Positions 1 through 6,798 of a stretch of 35,491 nucleotides of DNA are shown here, piece by piece (position 1 is the first letter of the stretch; every line of letters begins with the position of its first letter). Origin of the DNA: Planctomycetota bacterium (GTDB lineage Bacteria > Planctomycetota > Phycisphaerae > FEN-1346); assembly GCA_026386995.1 (NCBI GenBank), contig JAPLMO010000316.1, forward strand, positions 1-35,491, read 5' to 3'. A program made the position numbers and the translations under genes. The notes below the pieces were generated by a model. It was not told the DNA's origin. It saw nothing but the letters and a program-made list of their open reading frames with translations, and did no database searches.

Positions 1-1119
1 CCGCGCCTCGCGCGCCAGATAATACATGGCGACGGCCGAGGAATCGGCGAACGGTTCACCGTGGCGCAGGACGAGTTCCGGCAGGGCCTCCAGGCATCGA
101 GGCTCGGCGCGGACCTCGGTGTGCTCCGTTGCGAACCGGCAGGCGACTTCGCGGGCGTAGGCCGACTCGTCCCACCCGGCCTCGGCGAAGCGGACCGTGA
201 ACGTCCGGATCGGCGCCGAGGCGCCTGAGGCCGCCAGCGCCGTGACGGCCGAGGAATCCAGGCCGCCCGAAAGGAGGACGCCGAGCGGCACGTCGGCCAC
301 GAGTTGCGACCTCACGGCTTCCGAGAGGGCGGCCCGCAGCCGCTCGCGCCAGTCCTCGGCGCTCGCGTTTTCGTCGGCGGGGCCGCGCGGGATGTCCCAG
401 TAGCGCGTCGGGCCTTCCACGCGGCCGGCCGTTGCGTCGAAAACAAGGTAGTGGGCGGGCGGAAGTTTCTGGATGCCCGCAAAGCCCGTCGCCGCCGCGG
501 GAACGTAGCCGAAACGCAGGAACGCCCCGATGGCCCGGCGGTCGACCCCGCGCGGCACGTCGGGGCACTCAAGCAGCGCGGCCGGCTCGCTCGCAAACGC
601 CAGGCCCGCCGGCGTGCGGCTCCAATAAAGCGGTTTCTGGCCCAGCCGGTCGCGGGCCAAGAGGAGGCGCTGCCGCGCGGCATCCCAGATGGCGAAGGCG
701 AACATGCCCACCAGGTGCGCGAGCATCCCCGGTCCGTGGTCCTCGTAAAGATGGACGAGGACCTCCGAGTCGCCCGCCGACCGCAACGTGTGCCCGCGCG
801 ACGAAAGGTCAGCGCGAAGGTCGCGGTAATTGTAGACCTCGCCGTTATACGCGAGGCAGATCGCGCCGTCCTCGTTGGCGAGCGGCTGGCGGCTGCCGGC
901 GGGGTCGATGACCGCCAGGCGGCGGACGGCCAGGCCAACGGAAATGGGGACTGTACCCTTTTCCGAACGGCCGGAAAAGGGTACAGCCCCCTTTTCGCCC
1001 GACAGCCAAACGCCTTCCTGGTCCGGGCCGCGGTGGACGAGGCTCGCAGCCATGCGGGCCAGGACCGCGGGGTCAACAGGCCGGCCGTCGGTGCGAACGA
1101 TTCCCGCTATGCCGCACAT
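1..1119 (-). CDS. asnB: Asparagine synthetase (glutamine-hydrolysing), 3' end cut by window edge
   Basis: Converts aspartate to asparagine with ATP, using glutamine-derived ammonia, in the cytosol. The first residues are MCGIAGIVR, so Cys2 is the class II glutaminase nucleophile. HRGPD, YNGEVYNYRDLR and GDSEVLVHLYEDHG follow, and the synthetase domain opens with the PPi-loop LLSGGLDSS near residue 280. The reading frame stays open to base 1, giving 373 codons, so more than 100 C-terminal residues are probably outside the window. The ATG at 1119 is preceded by GGGAGA on the minus strand at good spacing. About 20 extra residues (near 43-62) between GVWL and VGLAVRRLAVID are encoded by a palindromic repeat (separate entry). 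Family assignment is firm; whether it serves asparagine supply or a surface-polysaccharide/peptide pathway cannot be told from here. Confidence 0.93.
   Translation of the reverse strand, partial: MCGIAGIVRTDGRPVDPAVLARMAASLVHRGPDQEGVWLSGEKGAVPFSGRSEKGTVPISVGLAVRRLAVIDPAGSRQPLANEDGAICLAYNGEVYNYRDLRADLSSRGHTLRSAGDSEVLVHLYEDHGPGMLAHLVGMFAFAIWDAARQRLLLARDRLGQKPLYWSRTPAGLAFASEPAALLECPDVPRGVDRRAIGAFLRFGYVPAAATGFAGIQKLPPAHYLVFDATAGRVEGPTRYWDIPRGPADENASAEDWRERLRAALSEAVRSQLVADVPLGVLLSGGLDSSAVTALAASGASAPIRTFTVRFAEAGWDESAYAREVACRFATEHTEVRAEPRCLEALPELVLRHGEPFADSSAVAMYYLAREAR
946..990. repeat. 45-bp palindromic element inserted in frame inside asnB
   Basis: The arms GGGGaCTGTACCCTTTTCC and GGAAAAGGGTACAGcCCCC flank a short centre (gaacggcc). 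Read on the asnB strand it encodes GAVPFSGRSEKGTVP with no stop, and both flanks continue normal AsnB sequence. It looks like a mobile palindrome tolerated within a surface loop of the glutaminase domain. No other copy of this family is visible in the window. Confidence 0.85.
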
Positions 1120-1137
1120 AAGGATTCTCCCAAGGCG

Positions 1138-1165
1138 AGTCTAGCGCGCGTGCGGCAGGGGTCAA
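1138..1165 (-). promoter_or_regulatory. Candidate sigma70-type promoter for asnB
   Basis: On the minus strand TTGACC (1165-1160) and TAGACT (1143-1138) are separated by 16 bp and lie just upstream of the asnB Shine-Dalgarno. The match is good at -35 and partial at -10. Confidence 0.5.
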
Positions 1166-1264
1166 GGCAAAACAATGTTGACCGTCGCCGTGTGCGGCGA
1201 CGGCTAAACATGCGCGGCAGCGCCGTGCGTGCCCCGGCGGTAGTACCCCCGGCGGCAGTAATGA

Positions 1265-1294
1265 TTGACACCCCTTGCGGCGCGGGCCTATAAT
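1265..1294 (+). promoter_or_regulatory. Consensus sigma70-type promoter of the lipoprotein cluster
   Basis: A perfect TTGACA (1265-1270) and a perfect TATAAT (1289-1294) are separated by 18 bp, with the first lipoprotein start codon 36 bp further on. Both hexamers being perfect in such GC-rich DNA is unlikely by chance. It probably drives the genes at 1330-2919. Confidence 0.8.
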
Positions 1295-1329
1295 CGGCCG
1301 GTTATCGTCTGTTGGAGCGGGAGCCGTAC

Positions 1330-2052
1330 GTGACGCTACGTCTGAAACAAGCCTTGGCCGCCGCATGCCTGGTCGCGGGAGGCATTTTTCTGGCCGCGGG
1401 ATGTTCCATGACCCGGTCGCCGGACGCCGAGCGGTTGATCATGGCGTCGGACCTGGCGGACGCCCTTCGCGAGGAAGCTCTGAAGTTGCCCGATGCGGGC
1501 CAGCGCGAGCGGCTGGTGTCGGGCCTCATCCAGATGCGCGAGTTGATAATGGGCGAGTCTCCGCTGAAGGGGGACGAGCCTGCGCCCGGCGCTCCGCGCC
1601 TGCCGGGGCCGGAAGGGGCCAATAAGCCCGCTCCCCCCTGGGCCACGATGTTCGCCCCGGCGAGCCTCGTGATCGGGTTCTTCACGCGCAGCCGCAACTT
1701 CGGCGGCGGGGCGGGCGACGAGGGCCTGGAGGTGCGAATCCAGCCGCTCGACCAGTTCGGGGACCCGTCGAAGGCCGTCGGCTCGTACCGCGTCGAGGTG
1801 TTCCAGTACCGCATCCGCACTACCGAGAAGAAAGGGGACCGGCTGGGGCACTGGTTCGTCTCGGTCCTGGACGCCGAGGCCAACCGCAAGTTCTACGACC
1901 CGGTGGACCGGTCCTACGTATTCCCGCTGCTGTGGGTAACGCCGATCGAGTCGGGGACGCAGGTTATTGTCCAGGCGACGTATTATCCGCCGGGGGGATT
2001 CCAGGAAAAACTGTTTGCCCAGCGGGTGATCAAGATCGGGCAAGAGCAGTGA
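1330..2052 (+). CDS. Lipoprotein of unknown function, paralogous to the one at 3064
   Basis: The 240-residue product begins with a lipoprotein signal peptide (LKQALAAACLVAGG) ending in the lipobox LAAGC, so it should be a membrane-anchored periplasmic or outer-membrane protein. I chose the GTG at 1330 because GGAGCGGGAG lies just upstream; an in-frame TTG at 1312 would put charged residues ahead of the signal. The C-terminal half looks like a beta-rich domain: the stretch IQPLDQFGDPSKAVGSYRVE and the later GDRLGHWFVSVLD match in order VILEPLDATGDVVKRAGSLE and GERLYHLWTFPLDD in the minus-strand lipoprotein at 3064-3735. The two genes therefore appear to be paralogues, though I recognise no named family. 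It is first in a three-gene lipoprotein run behind a consensus promoter. Confidence 0.85.
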   Translation: MTLRLKQALAAACLVAGGIFLAAGCSMTRSPDAERLIMASDLADALREEALKLPDAGQRERLVSGLIQMRELIMGESPLKGDEPAPGAPRLPGPEGANKPAPPWATMFAPASLVIGFFTRSRNFGGGAGDEGLEVRIQPLDQFGDPSKAVGSYRVEVFQYRIRTTEKKGDRLGHWFVSVLDAEANRKFYDPVDRSYVFPLLWVTPIESGTQVIVQATYYPPGGFQEKLFAQRVIKIGQEQ

Positions 2053-2168
2053 GTCGCTGTTTGGTTAGCCGCCCATTTTAATGGGCGCGTGTTGTTGGTG
2101 TTCGGGCGCGCGGCGCAGGAAGTGAAGATTCAGGCGCCTAAGCGCCGATGAAATAGGAGTTGGGGGCC

Positions 2169-2474
2169 ATGCGCAAGACAGGATGGTTACTGGCGGCTGC
2201 GGTGGTGGCGGGCCTGGCGCTGGCCGGGTGTCAACTGACGCGGCAGAGTTTTCAGGCCGTGTCGCTTGGCCAGACGCCGGAACAGGTCCAGAAGATTCTC
2301 GGCGCGCCGCGGTATCAGTTCGGCGGCGAGTGGATCTATACGAGCGAGGACCCGCGCGACCTGACGAAAGTCGCCGTCTACTTTGACGCCGACAAGAAGG
2401 TCGCCGGAAAGTCCTGGGAGAACCCGGAAAAGCCTTGGGAGAATCTGCGAGAGGGCCAGGTCCCCAAGCCTTAG
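2169..2474 (+). CDS. Small BamE/SmpA-like lipoprotein
   Basis: The 101-residue product has a short lipoprotein signal peptide (RKTGWLLAAAVVAGLALAGC). The mature part contains VSLGQTPEQVQKILGAPR, then WIYTS and VAVYFDADKKV. This is the pattern of the SmpA/OmlA (BamE) fold, in which a G-x-T-xx-xV-xxxLG-xP helix precedes three strands. BamE family members assist outer-membrane assembly, but many short lipoproteins share this fold, so the role here is only inferred. The ATG at 2169 has AGGAG nine bases upstream; an in-frame TTG at 2160 abuts the Shine-Dalgarno and is unlikely. It sits between two other lipoproteins and is a probable tandem paralogue of the next gene. Confidence 0.82.
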   Translation: MRKTGWLLAAAVVAGLALAGCQLTRQSFQAVSLGQTPEQVQKILGAPRYQFGGEWIYTSEDPRDLTKVAVYFDADKKVAGKSWENPEKPWENLREGQVPKP

Positions 2475-2514
2475 GGGCCGGCCACTGGCAGGGTAACTGC
2501 GAAAGGGGTTGCGG

Positions 2515-2919
2515 ATGCGGACGGACCGGCTGCTGATCGTCGTCCTCGCGCTTGGGTACTTTGCGGCGGCAGGGTGCTGGTACCAGCCCCCGGACACCGA
2601 GGGCATGTACAAGCGCGTATCACTGAGCATGACCAAGGAAGAGGTCATCAAAAAACTCGGGGAGCCGACCGTGATCCTCGAGAGCGAGATGTTCTACATT
2701 TACGACGACCCCAAGAACCCCGTCCGGTTCCGGTTCGTCCTCAACGACCAGAACGTCGTCGTCGCCAAATACTTTGAATCGAAGAAGGACCTGGCGAAGA
2801 AGACGGAGCAGACCAAGGGCGAGGAATCGACCGCGGTCACGCCCCCGCCGCCGCCGGGCGAGCCGAAGTACCCCGGCGGTCCCCTGCCGAAGTTCGAGAA
2901 GAAAGGGCCGCCCTGGTGA
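2515..2919 (+). CDS. BamE/SmpA-like lipoprotein with proline-rich tail
   Basis: The 134-residue product has a signal peptide ending in the lipobox AAAGC. The core VSLSMTKEEVIKKLGEPT, then MFYIYDD and FVLNDQNVVVAKYF, follows the same SmpA/OmlA plan as the preceding gene, so the two look like a tandem duplication. The last 40 residues are lysine/glutamate-rich and then proline-rich (VTPPPPPGEPKYPGG), as in a flexible periplasmic linker. The ATG at 2515 is favoured over an upstream TTG at 2509, which would touch the AAAGGGG Shine-Dalgarno. The gene ends before two palindromic repeats that separate it from the convergent gene at 3064. Confidence 0.82.
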   Translation: MRTDRLLIVVLALGYFAAAGCWYQPPDTEGMYKRVSLSMTKEEVIKKLGEPTVILESEMFYIYDDPKNPVRFRFVLNDQNVVVAKYFESKKDLAKKTEQTKGEESTAVTPPPPPGEPKYPGGPLPKFEKKGPPW

Positions 2920-2950
2920 GTTCCTGAGGCGGACACGTGAAGGCGATTAC

Positions 2951-2978
2951 GCGCGGCGGGTCATGCGGCCCGCCGCGC
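2951..2978. repeat. Palindromic repeat, family B variant
   Basis: GCGCGGCGGG and CCCGCCGCGC flank an 8-base loop (tcatgcgg). The stem is that of family B but the loop differs from both main subfamilies. It lies between convergent genes and may also act in transcription termination, although no T-tract follows. Confidence 0.75.
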
Positions 2979-3009
2979 TGTTTATAACGAGATCGCTGGG
3001 CCGCAGTTT

Positions 3010-3037
3010 GCGCGGCGGGTACGGAGACCCGCCGCGC
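3010..3037. repeat. Palindromic repeat, family B1
   Basis: GCGCGGCGGGT, loop acggag, ACCCGCCGCGC: identical in stem and loop to the copy at 4892-4919. The downstream text GCGCTGTCATA at 3053-3063 resembles the outer arm of the 18320-18396 element, so the mobile unit may extend that far. Confidence 0.85.
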
Positions 3038-3063
3038 GAAACCTTGAAAGCGGCGCTGTCATA

Positions 3064-3735
3064 CTATTTCGCCGATGCCTCGGCCTTCTTCGCAGGAGCG
3101 GGCGCGGGCAGCGGCACTTCCGTCTCGGCCTCAAGGACCTGGCCCGCAAGGGTCCTGAACCGCGCCTTCAAGTGCAGCGTCTGGCCGGCGGGCGGCCGGG
3201 CCTCGGGCCAGGGCAACTTCAGGACGTAACCGTACGATCCGAGGCCGCTCAGCCAGGTCTGGCGGAGATCGTCCAAAGGAAACGTCCAGAGGTGGTAAAG
3301 CCGCTCGCCGGAAACGGCCGCAGCGGGGGCCGCGGGGCTGGCGGCGGGCGCTCGCTCGAAGGCTTCCAGTTCGAGGCTCCCCGCGCGTTTCACGACGTCG
3401 CCCGTGGCATCGAGCGGTTCCAGGATGACCCGCAGGCGCTGATCGGCGGGCGGGCGGTTCTCGTCCACCACGCCGGTGTACCGGCCGAACCGGACCGCCA
3501 CCGCGCGAAACGGGTCTTCGACCGTCGCGGCGGGGGCGCGCGGCTGGGCGCCCGAGGCGCTGAGCGCGGCGATCTTCTCCTGGGCGGCGTGAAGTTCCTC
3601 CTGGAGCCGGCGGTCCTTGGCCATGAGTTGCTGGACCTGCTCGTCGCGCGACAGGCTCGTCCCGGAGCAACCCGCCCCGACGATCCCGAAGATCGCGCTT
3701 CCCAGAAGTGCGGCGAGTGTCGACAGGCTCTTCAC
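3064..3735 (-). CDS. Lipoprotein with coiled-coil segment
   Basis: The 223-residue product has a signal peptide with lipobox IVGAGC. A helical, probably coiled-coil stretch (about residues 29-60, EQVQQLMAKDRRLQEELHAA) follows, then a beta-rich domain (about 72-205) and an Ala/Pro/Lys tail ending PAPAKKAEASAK. The GTG start at 3735 has AAGGAGG upstream. The beta domain is paralogous to that of the lipoprotein at 1330. A second, truncated copy of this gene's extreme 3' end is present at 3986-4044. The gene is convergent with the lipoprotein run at 1330-2919. Function is unknown; periplasmic or outer-membrane location is inferred from the lipobox. Confidence 0.82.
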   Translation of the reverse strand: MKSLSTLAALLGSAIFGIVGAGCSGTSLSRDEQVQQLMAKDRRLQEELHAAQEKIAALSASGAQPRAPAATVEDPFRAVAVRFGRYTGVVDENRPPADQRLRVILEPLDATGDVVKRAGSLELEAFERAPAASPAAPAAAVSGERLYHLWTFPLDDLRQTWLSGLGSYGYVLKLPWPEARPPAGQTLHLKARFRTLAGQVLEAETEVPLPAPAPAKKAEASAK

Positions 3736-3860
3736 GGGCGCCTCCTTCGTGCTGCTGTTATCTCTCCCACGCCTTCCAATCTAGTTGGCGGGGGCGGTGG
3801 TGTCAACGCTTGCCGCGCGCCGGCCGCGCGGCCGCGCGCGGGCAGTGCGTCAGTAGCGGG

Positions 3861-3938
3861 GTGGCACCGCAGGCGTGTCCATCCGGGGCGGTCGGCCCCT
3901 GGCGATACCCACCGCTGGACAAGCCAGCCGTGCCACAT
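3861..3938. repeat. Degenerate copy of palindromic family A
   Basis: The right arm (about 3911-3938) is intact and nearly matches the arms at 21111-21140 and 28544-28574, while the left arm (from GTGGCAC at 3861) carries several mismatches. The loop, read on the minus strand (tatcgccaggggccgaccgc), nearly matches the loop of the 28493-28574 copy, which shows common descent rather than chance similarity. Confidence 0.75.
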
Positions 3939-3985
3939 TCTGCAATCTGAAGCAGACGCACGTGACTGGGGGGACACGCTGCGGG

Positions 3986-4044
3986 CTATTTTGCGGGCGC
4001 CTCGGCCTTCTTCGCAGGCGCGGGCAGCGGCACTTCCGTCTCGG
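3986..4044 (-). pseudogene. 3' remnant of a paralogue of the lipoprotein gene at 3064
   Basis: Read on the minus strand this ends ETEVPLPAPAKKAEAPAK plus stop, almost the same as the C-terminus of the 3064-3735 product (ETEVPLPAPAPAKKAEASAK). The DNA match runs from the stop codon (3986 against 3064) to base 4044 (against 3128), with a 6-bp gap and a few substitutions, then stops abruptly. Upstream on the same strand the frame soon meets a stop and has no similarity. Because the match is confined to coding sequence, this looks like the tail of a diverged second gene copy rather than a recent segmental duplication. Confidence 0.75.
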
Positions 4045-4047
4045 GAG

Positions 4048-4824
4048 TATCCGCGGGCGCTCGGGCCGCTCCTTAGGAGCGGTGAGATCGACGCCGCTCT
4101 CTTGCCGGCGATCGAGTACTTCCGCCTGGCGGCCGAGGGGATAGAGCGGGCCTGGGCGCACCGGCCGGACGCTCCGGAAGGCGGCGCGGCACGGGGCGGG
4201 GCGGGACTTTTTCTGGCTATGCCGACGGCGGCGATCGGGTCGCGCGGGGCCGTCGGTTCCGTGCGACTCTTCGGCTACACGGAACCGGAGCGCGTGCGGC
4301 GGGTGCTGCTGGATGCCGCCAGCCGTACGTCCAACGCCCTCGCGCGGGTCATCGCCGTCCGGCGGCTCGGCATCTCGCCGCATTTCGTGCTGCCGGAGGA
4401 GGCCGCCAAGGCCCCGAACCGCGAGCCCGATGCGGAACTCGTCATGGGCGACCCGGGCCTCGTGGCCGTGCGGCCGAAGGCCCAGTGGATCCTCGACCTC
4501 GGCCAGGAATGGGAACGCCTCACGCACCTGCCGTTCATCTACGCCTTCTGGGTGGTACGGGCGGACGGGCCCCTGGCGCGCCTGAGCGCGCTGCTGACGG
4601 CCGCACGCGACCGGGGCCTGGCGGCCCGCGAAGAGATTGCCGCCACCTCGCCGGCAGAGTTCGGCGTTCCTGTCGACGTTGCCCGCCGCCACCTCTTCGA
4701 GCAGATTCGGTACGCGTTCGGCCAGCGCGAGCGGGACGGCCTGCGGGCGTTCTACCGCATGGCCGCCGAGGAGGGCCTCGCCCCGGAGGGAGTGCGGCTC
4801 CAGATGGCCCGCGAAAGCGAATAG
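4048..4824 (+). pseudogene. mqnA: Chorismate dehydratase MqnA lacking its N-terminus
   Basis: MqnA makes 3-[(1-carboxyvinyl)oxy]benzoate from chorismate, the first step of the futalosine menaquinone pathway. Recognisable family sequence starts at YPRALGPLLRSGEIDAALLP and continues through SRTSNALARV, LVMGDPGLV, WILDLGQEWERLTHLPFIYAFWVVR and the C-terminal helical region to the stop at 4822-4824. The usual first 30 to 40 residues (the RVGxVxYLNxxPL strand that helps form the substrate cleft) are missing, and no ATG or GTG occurs in frame near the point where homology begins. Instead the frame runs back into the lipoprotein-tail remnant. I therefore treat it as truncated, by deletion or assembly error. 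mqnC lies 108 bp downstream, which supports the identity. Confidence 0.72.
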
Positions 4825-4827
4825 CAC

Positions 4828-4886
4828 GTAGGCCGGGGCAACGCCCCGACTGTCATTAATGTTGCCGGGGCGTTGCCCCGGCCTAC
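4828..4886. repeat. Palindromic repeat, family D, with 21-bp perfect arms
   Basis: The arms 4828-4848 and 4866-4886 are exact reverse complements (they begin GTAGGCCGGGGCAACG and end in GGCCTAC), with a 17-base loop containing attaat. It starts directly after the mqnA stop codon and could form a strong hairpin in any mqnA-mqnC transcript. Confidence 0.85.
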
Positions 4887-4891
4887 ATTGC

Positions 4892-4919
4892 GCGCGGCGG
4901 GTACGGAGACCCGCCGCGC
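4892..4919. repeat. Palindromic repeat, family B1, upstream of mqnC
   Basis: GCGCGGCGGGT, loop acggag, ACCCGCCGCGC, ending 13 bases before the mqnC start codon. It occupies the place where a Shine-Dalgarno or promoter would normally be and could affect mqnC translation. Confidence 0.85.
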
Positions 4920-4932
4920 AAGACCCAAGGTT

Positions 4933-5994
4933 ATGAACGCCACAGGCAAAATCTCTCGCCTTTCGCCCCAGGAGGCCCTTGAGGCCCTCCGCGGGGCGGA
5001 CCTCATGGACCTTGCGCGGCGGGCCGATGCGATGGCCCGGCGGCTGCATCCGGAGCCCTGGCGCACCTGGGCGATCGACCGCAACATCAATTTCACGAAC
5101 GTCTGCCGCGCGGGCTGCCGCTTCTGCGCGTTCTGGCGGCGGGCGGACGACCCCGAGGCGTATGTGCTTACGCGCGAGGCCGTCGAGGCCAAGGTGCGCG
5201 AGGCCGTCGACCTGGGGGCGACGCACATCCTGGCCCAGGGCGGCCTTCACGACGGGCTGGGCCTCGAGTGGTACGAGGGGCTCCTGGCGCACCTGAAGTC
5301 GAAGTTCAAGGTCCTCCTGCACTGTTTCAGTCCGCCGGAAGTCTGGCACCTTTCTCAGCGCGAGGGCCTGCCGGTCGAGACGGTGCTTAAGCGTCTGCGT
5401 GCGGCGGGCCTCGACAGCCTGCCCGGCGGCGGGGCGGAAATCCTCGTCGACCGTGTCCGCGGCATCGCCAGCCCCAAGAAGTGCACCGCCGGCCAGTGGC
5501 TCGACGTCATGCGCACCGCACACCGCCTGGGGATGCGCACGACCGCCACGATGGTCTTCGGCCACGTCGAGACGCCAGAGGAACGCATCGAGCACCTCGT
5601 CCGCCTGCGCGACCTCCAGGACGAGACCGGCGGGTTCCTGTCGTTCATCGCCTGGCCCTTCCAGGCGCGGAACACGGAACTCCTCCGGAACCGGCATCTC
5701 GGCCCCTCGTGGCGGCCGACGAGCGGCGTGGAGTACCTGCGGATGGTGGCGGTGGCGCGACTGTTTCTGGACAACATTCCTAACGTCCAGGCCTCGTACG
5801 TGACGATGGGCACGCGTATCGGCCAGGCGGCACTCCACTTCGGGGCGAACGACATCGGGTCGACCATGATCGAGGAAAACGTGGTGTCGGCCGCCGGTTG
5901 CGTCCATCGGTCCTCCCCGGCGGAACTTCAGCGTCTCATCTGCGGGGCCGGCTTTCTGCCGCGCCAGCGCGATTCTCGTTATCAGCGGGTCTAG
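4933..5994 (+). CDS. mqnC: Cyclic dehypoxanthine futalosine synthase (radical SAM)
   Basis: MqnC is the radical-SAM enzyme that cyclises dehypoxanthine futalosine in the futalosine route to menaquinone. The 353-residue product has the 4Fe-4S motif at C58, C62 and C65 (VCRAGCRFCAF), followed by AQGGLHDGLGLEWYEGL, LHCFSPPEV, SLPGGGAEIL, TTATMVFGHVE, FIAWPFQARNT and the C-terminal GANDIGSTMIEENVVSAAG, all typical of MqnC/MqnE-type enzymes. TWAIDRNINFTN matches MqnC better than MqnE. The ATG at 4933 is chosen because upstream sequence is a repeat; the Shine-Dalgarno (CAAGG) is weak. It follows the damaged mqnA and precedes an HD-like gene and an MTAP-like gene, so a menaquinone operon is likely. 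Confidence 0.92.
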   Translation: MNATGKISRLSPQEALEALRGADLMDLARRADAMARRLHPEPWRTWAIDRNINFTNVCRAGCRFCAFWRRADDPEAYVLTREAVEAKVREAVDLGATHILAQGGLHDGLGLEWYEGLLAHLKSKFKVLLHCFSPPEVWHLSQREGLPVETVLKRLRAAGLDSLPGGGAEILVDRVRGIASPKKCTAGQWLDVMRTAHRLGMRTTATMVFGHVETPEERIEHLVRLRDLQDETGGFLSFIAWPFQARNTELLRNRHLGPSWRPTSGVEYLRMVAVARLFLDNIPNVQASYVTMGTRIGQAALHFGANDIGSTMIEENVVSAAGCVHRSSPAELQRLICGAGFLPRQRDSRYQRV

Positions 5995-6036
5995 CGCTGG
6001 CCGATAATACCCACCGGTGGGCGGGGAATCTCCAGT

Positions 6037-6720
6037 ATGCCTGAAATCGAACCCATTATCGAAATCGCTCGCGGGGTCCTGGTCGGCCGCTCGCCACTGG
6101 GCCGGGAAGACGCGTTCCTCTTCGATCACTCCATGCGCGTCATGCAGGTGGCCGGGCGCCTGAGCAACTGCCGCGAGGTTTGCTCGTGGCGCCTCGACCG
6201 CTTCGCGATGGCCGTAGCGGCCCTGTTTCACCAGGCGGCCACGGTGCGGCTGGAGGAAGAGCGGCGATCGAGCGCCGTTTACGCGGCGGCCCTCTTGAGC
6301 GCCGAGGACGTCAAGGAATACAGCGCGGAACTGGCCGGCGACCGTCTTGCGGGCCAGGTCCCCGCCCGGCAACTGGAGTACGTGCAGGAGATCATCCGCC
6401 ACACCCACGACGCCGGCACCGACATCGCGGAGGCGAAGATAGTCTCCGACGCCGACAGCCTCGACGACATGGGCGCCCTGGGCGTCTGGCGAGACCTGAG
6501 ACGCAACATCCTCGAGGGCCGCGGCGTCGGGGACGCCGTCCACACATGGCAGCGGCGAGAGCAGTACGGGTACTGGGACGCGCGAATACGCGAGGCCCTG
6601 CGCCTGGAGACCAGCCGCCGCCTGGCGGCCGGACGCCTCGGCGCAGCCCGGGCGTTCATGGCGCAACTTGCCCGTGAACGCGACGCGTCGGACCTGCCGC
6701 CGGAAGACCAAGCCACCTGA
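6037..6720 (+). CDS. HD-domain-like protein with altered metal motif
   Basis: The 227-residue soluble product resembles HD-superfamily phosphohydrolases. It has DHSMRVMQVAGRL (first His, near residue 31), ALFHQAATV where HD proteins carry the adjacent HD pair (here HQ), IIRHTHDAGTD and SDADSLDDMGALGV, which resembles the last conserved Asp region. Replacement of the central Asp by Gln should weaken metal binding, so it may be catalytically altered or act as a binding protein. It starts 42 bp after mqnC. A short palindrome, CCCACCGGTGGG (6010-6021), lies in the gap. I know of no HD step in the futalosine pathway, so its role there is open. Confidence 0.7.
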   Translation: MPEIEPIIEIARGVLVGRSPLGREDAFLFDHSMRVMQVAGRLSNCREVCSWRLDRFAMAVAALFHQAATVRLEEERRSSAVYAAALLSAEDVKEYSAELAGDRLAGQVPARQLEYVQEIIRHTHDAGTDIAEAKIVSDADSLDDMGALGVWRDLRRNILEGRGVGDAVHTWQRREQYGYWDARIREALRLETSRRLAAGRLGAARAFMAQLARERDASDLPPEDQAT

Positions 6721-6732
6721 ACGAAACCTTCC

Positions 6733-6760
6733 TTGCAGCCCAAAGGCCGATTGCTAAGAT
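6733..6760 (+). promoter_or_regulatory. Possible promoter for the MTAP-like gene
   Basis: TTGCAG (6733-6738), a 16-bp spacer and TAAGAT (6755-6760) lie upstream of the TTG start at 6799. Only the -10 is a good match, so this is tentative; the gene could equally be read from an mqnC transcript. Confidence 0.3.
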
Positions 6761-6798
6761 GATACCGCGCGAATCGAGCGCGGAGAGCGAGTAGACAT

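Noticed and set aside
3850..6711. A 953-codon open frame on the minus strand
   Set aside because: It lies opposite mqnC and the HD-like gene and is rich in Arg/Pro/Gly/Ala, as expected for the antisense of GC-rich coding DNA. The plus-strand frames have clear family motifs.
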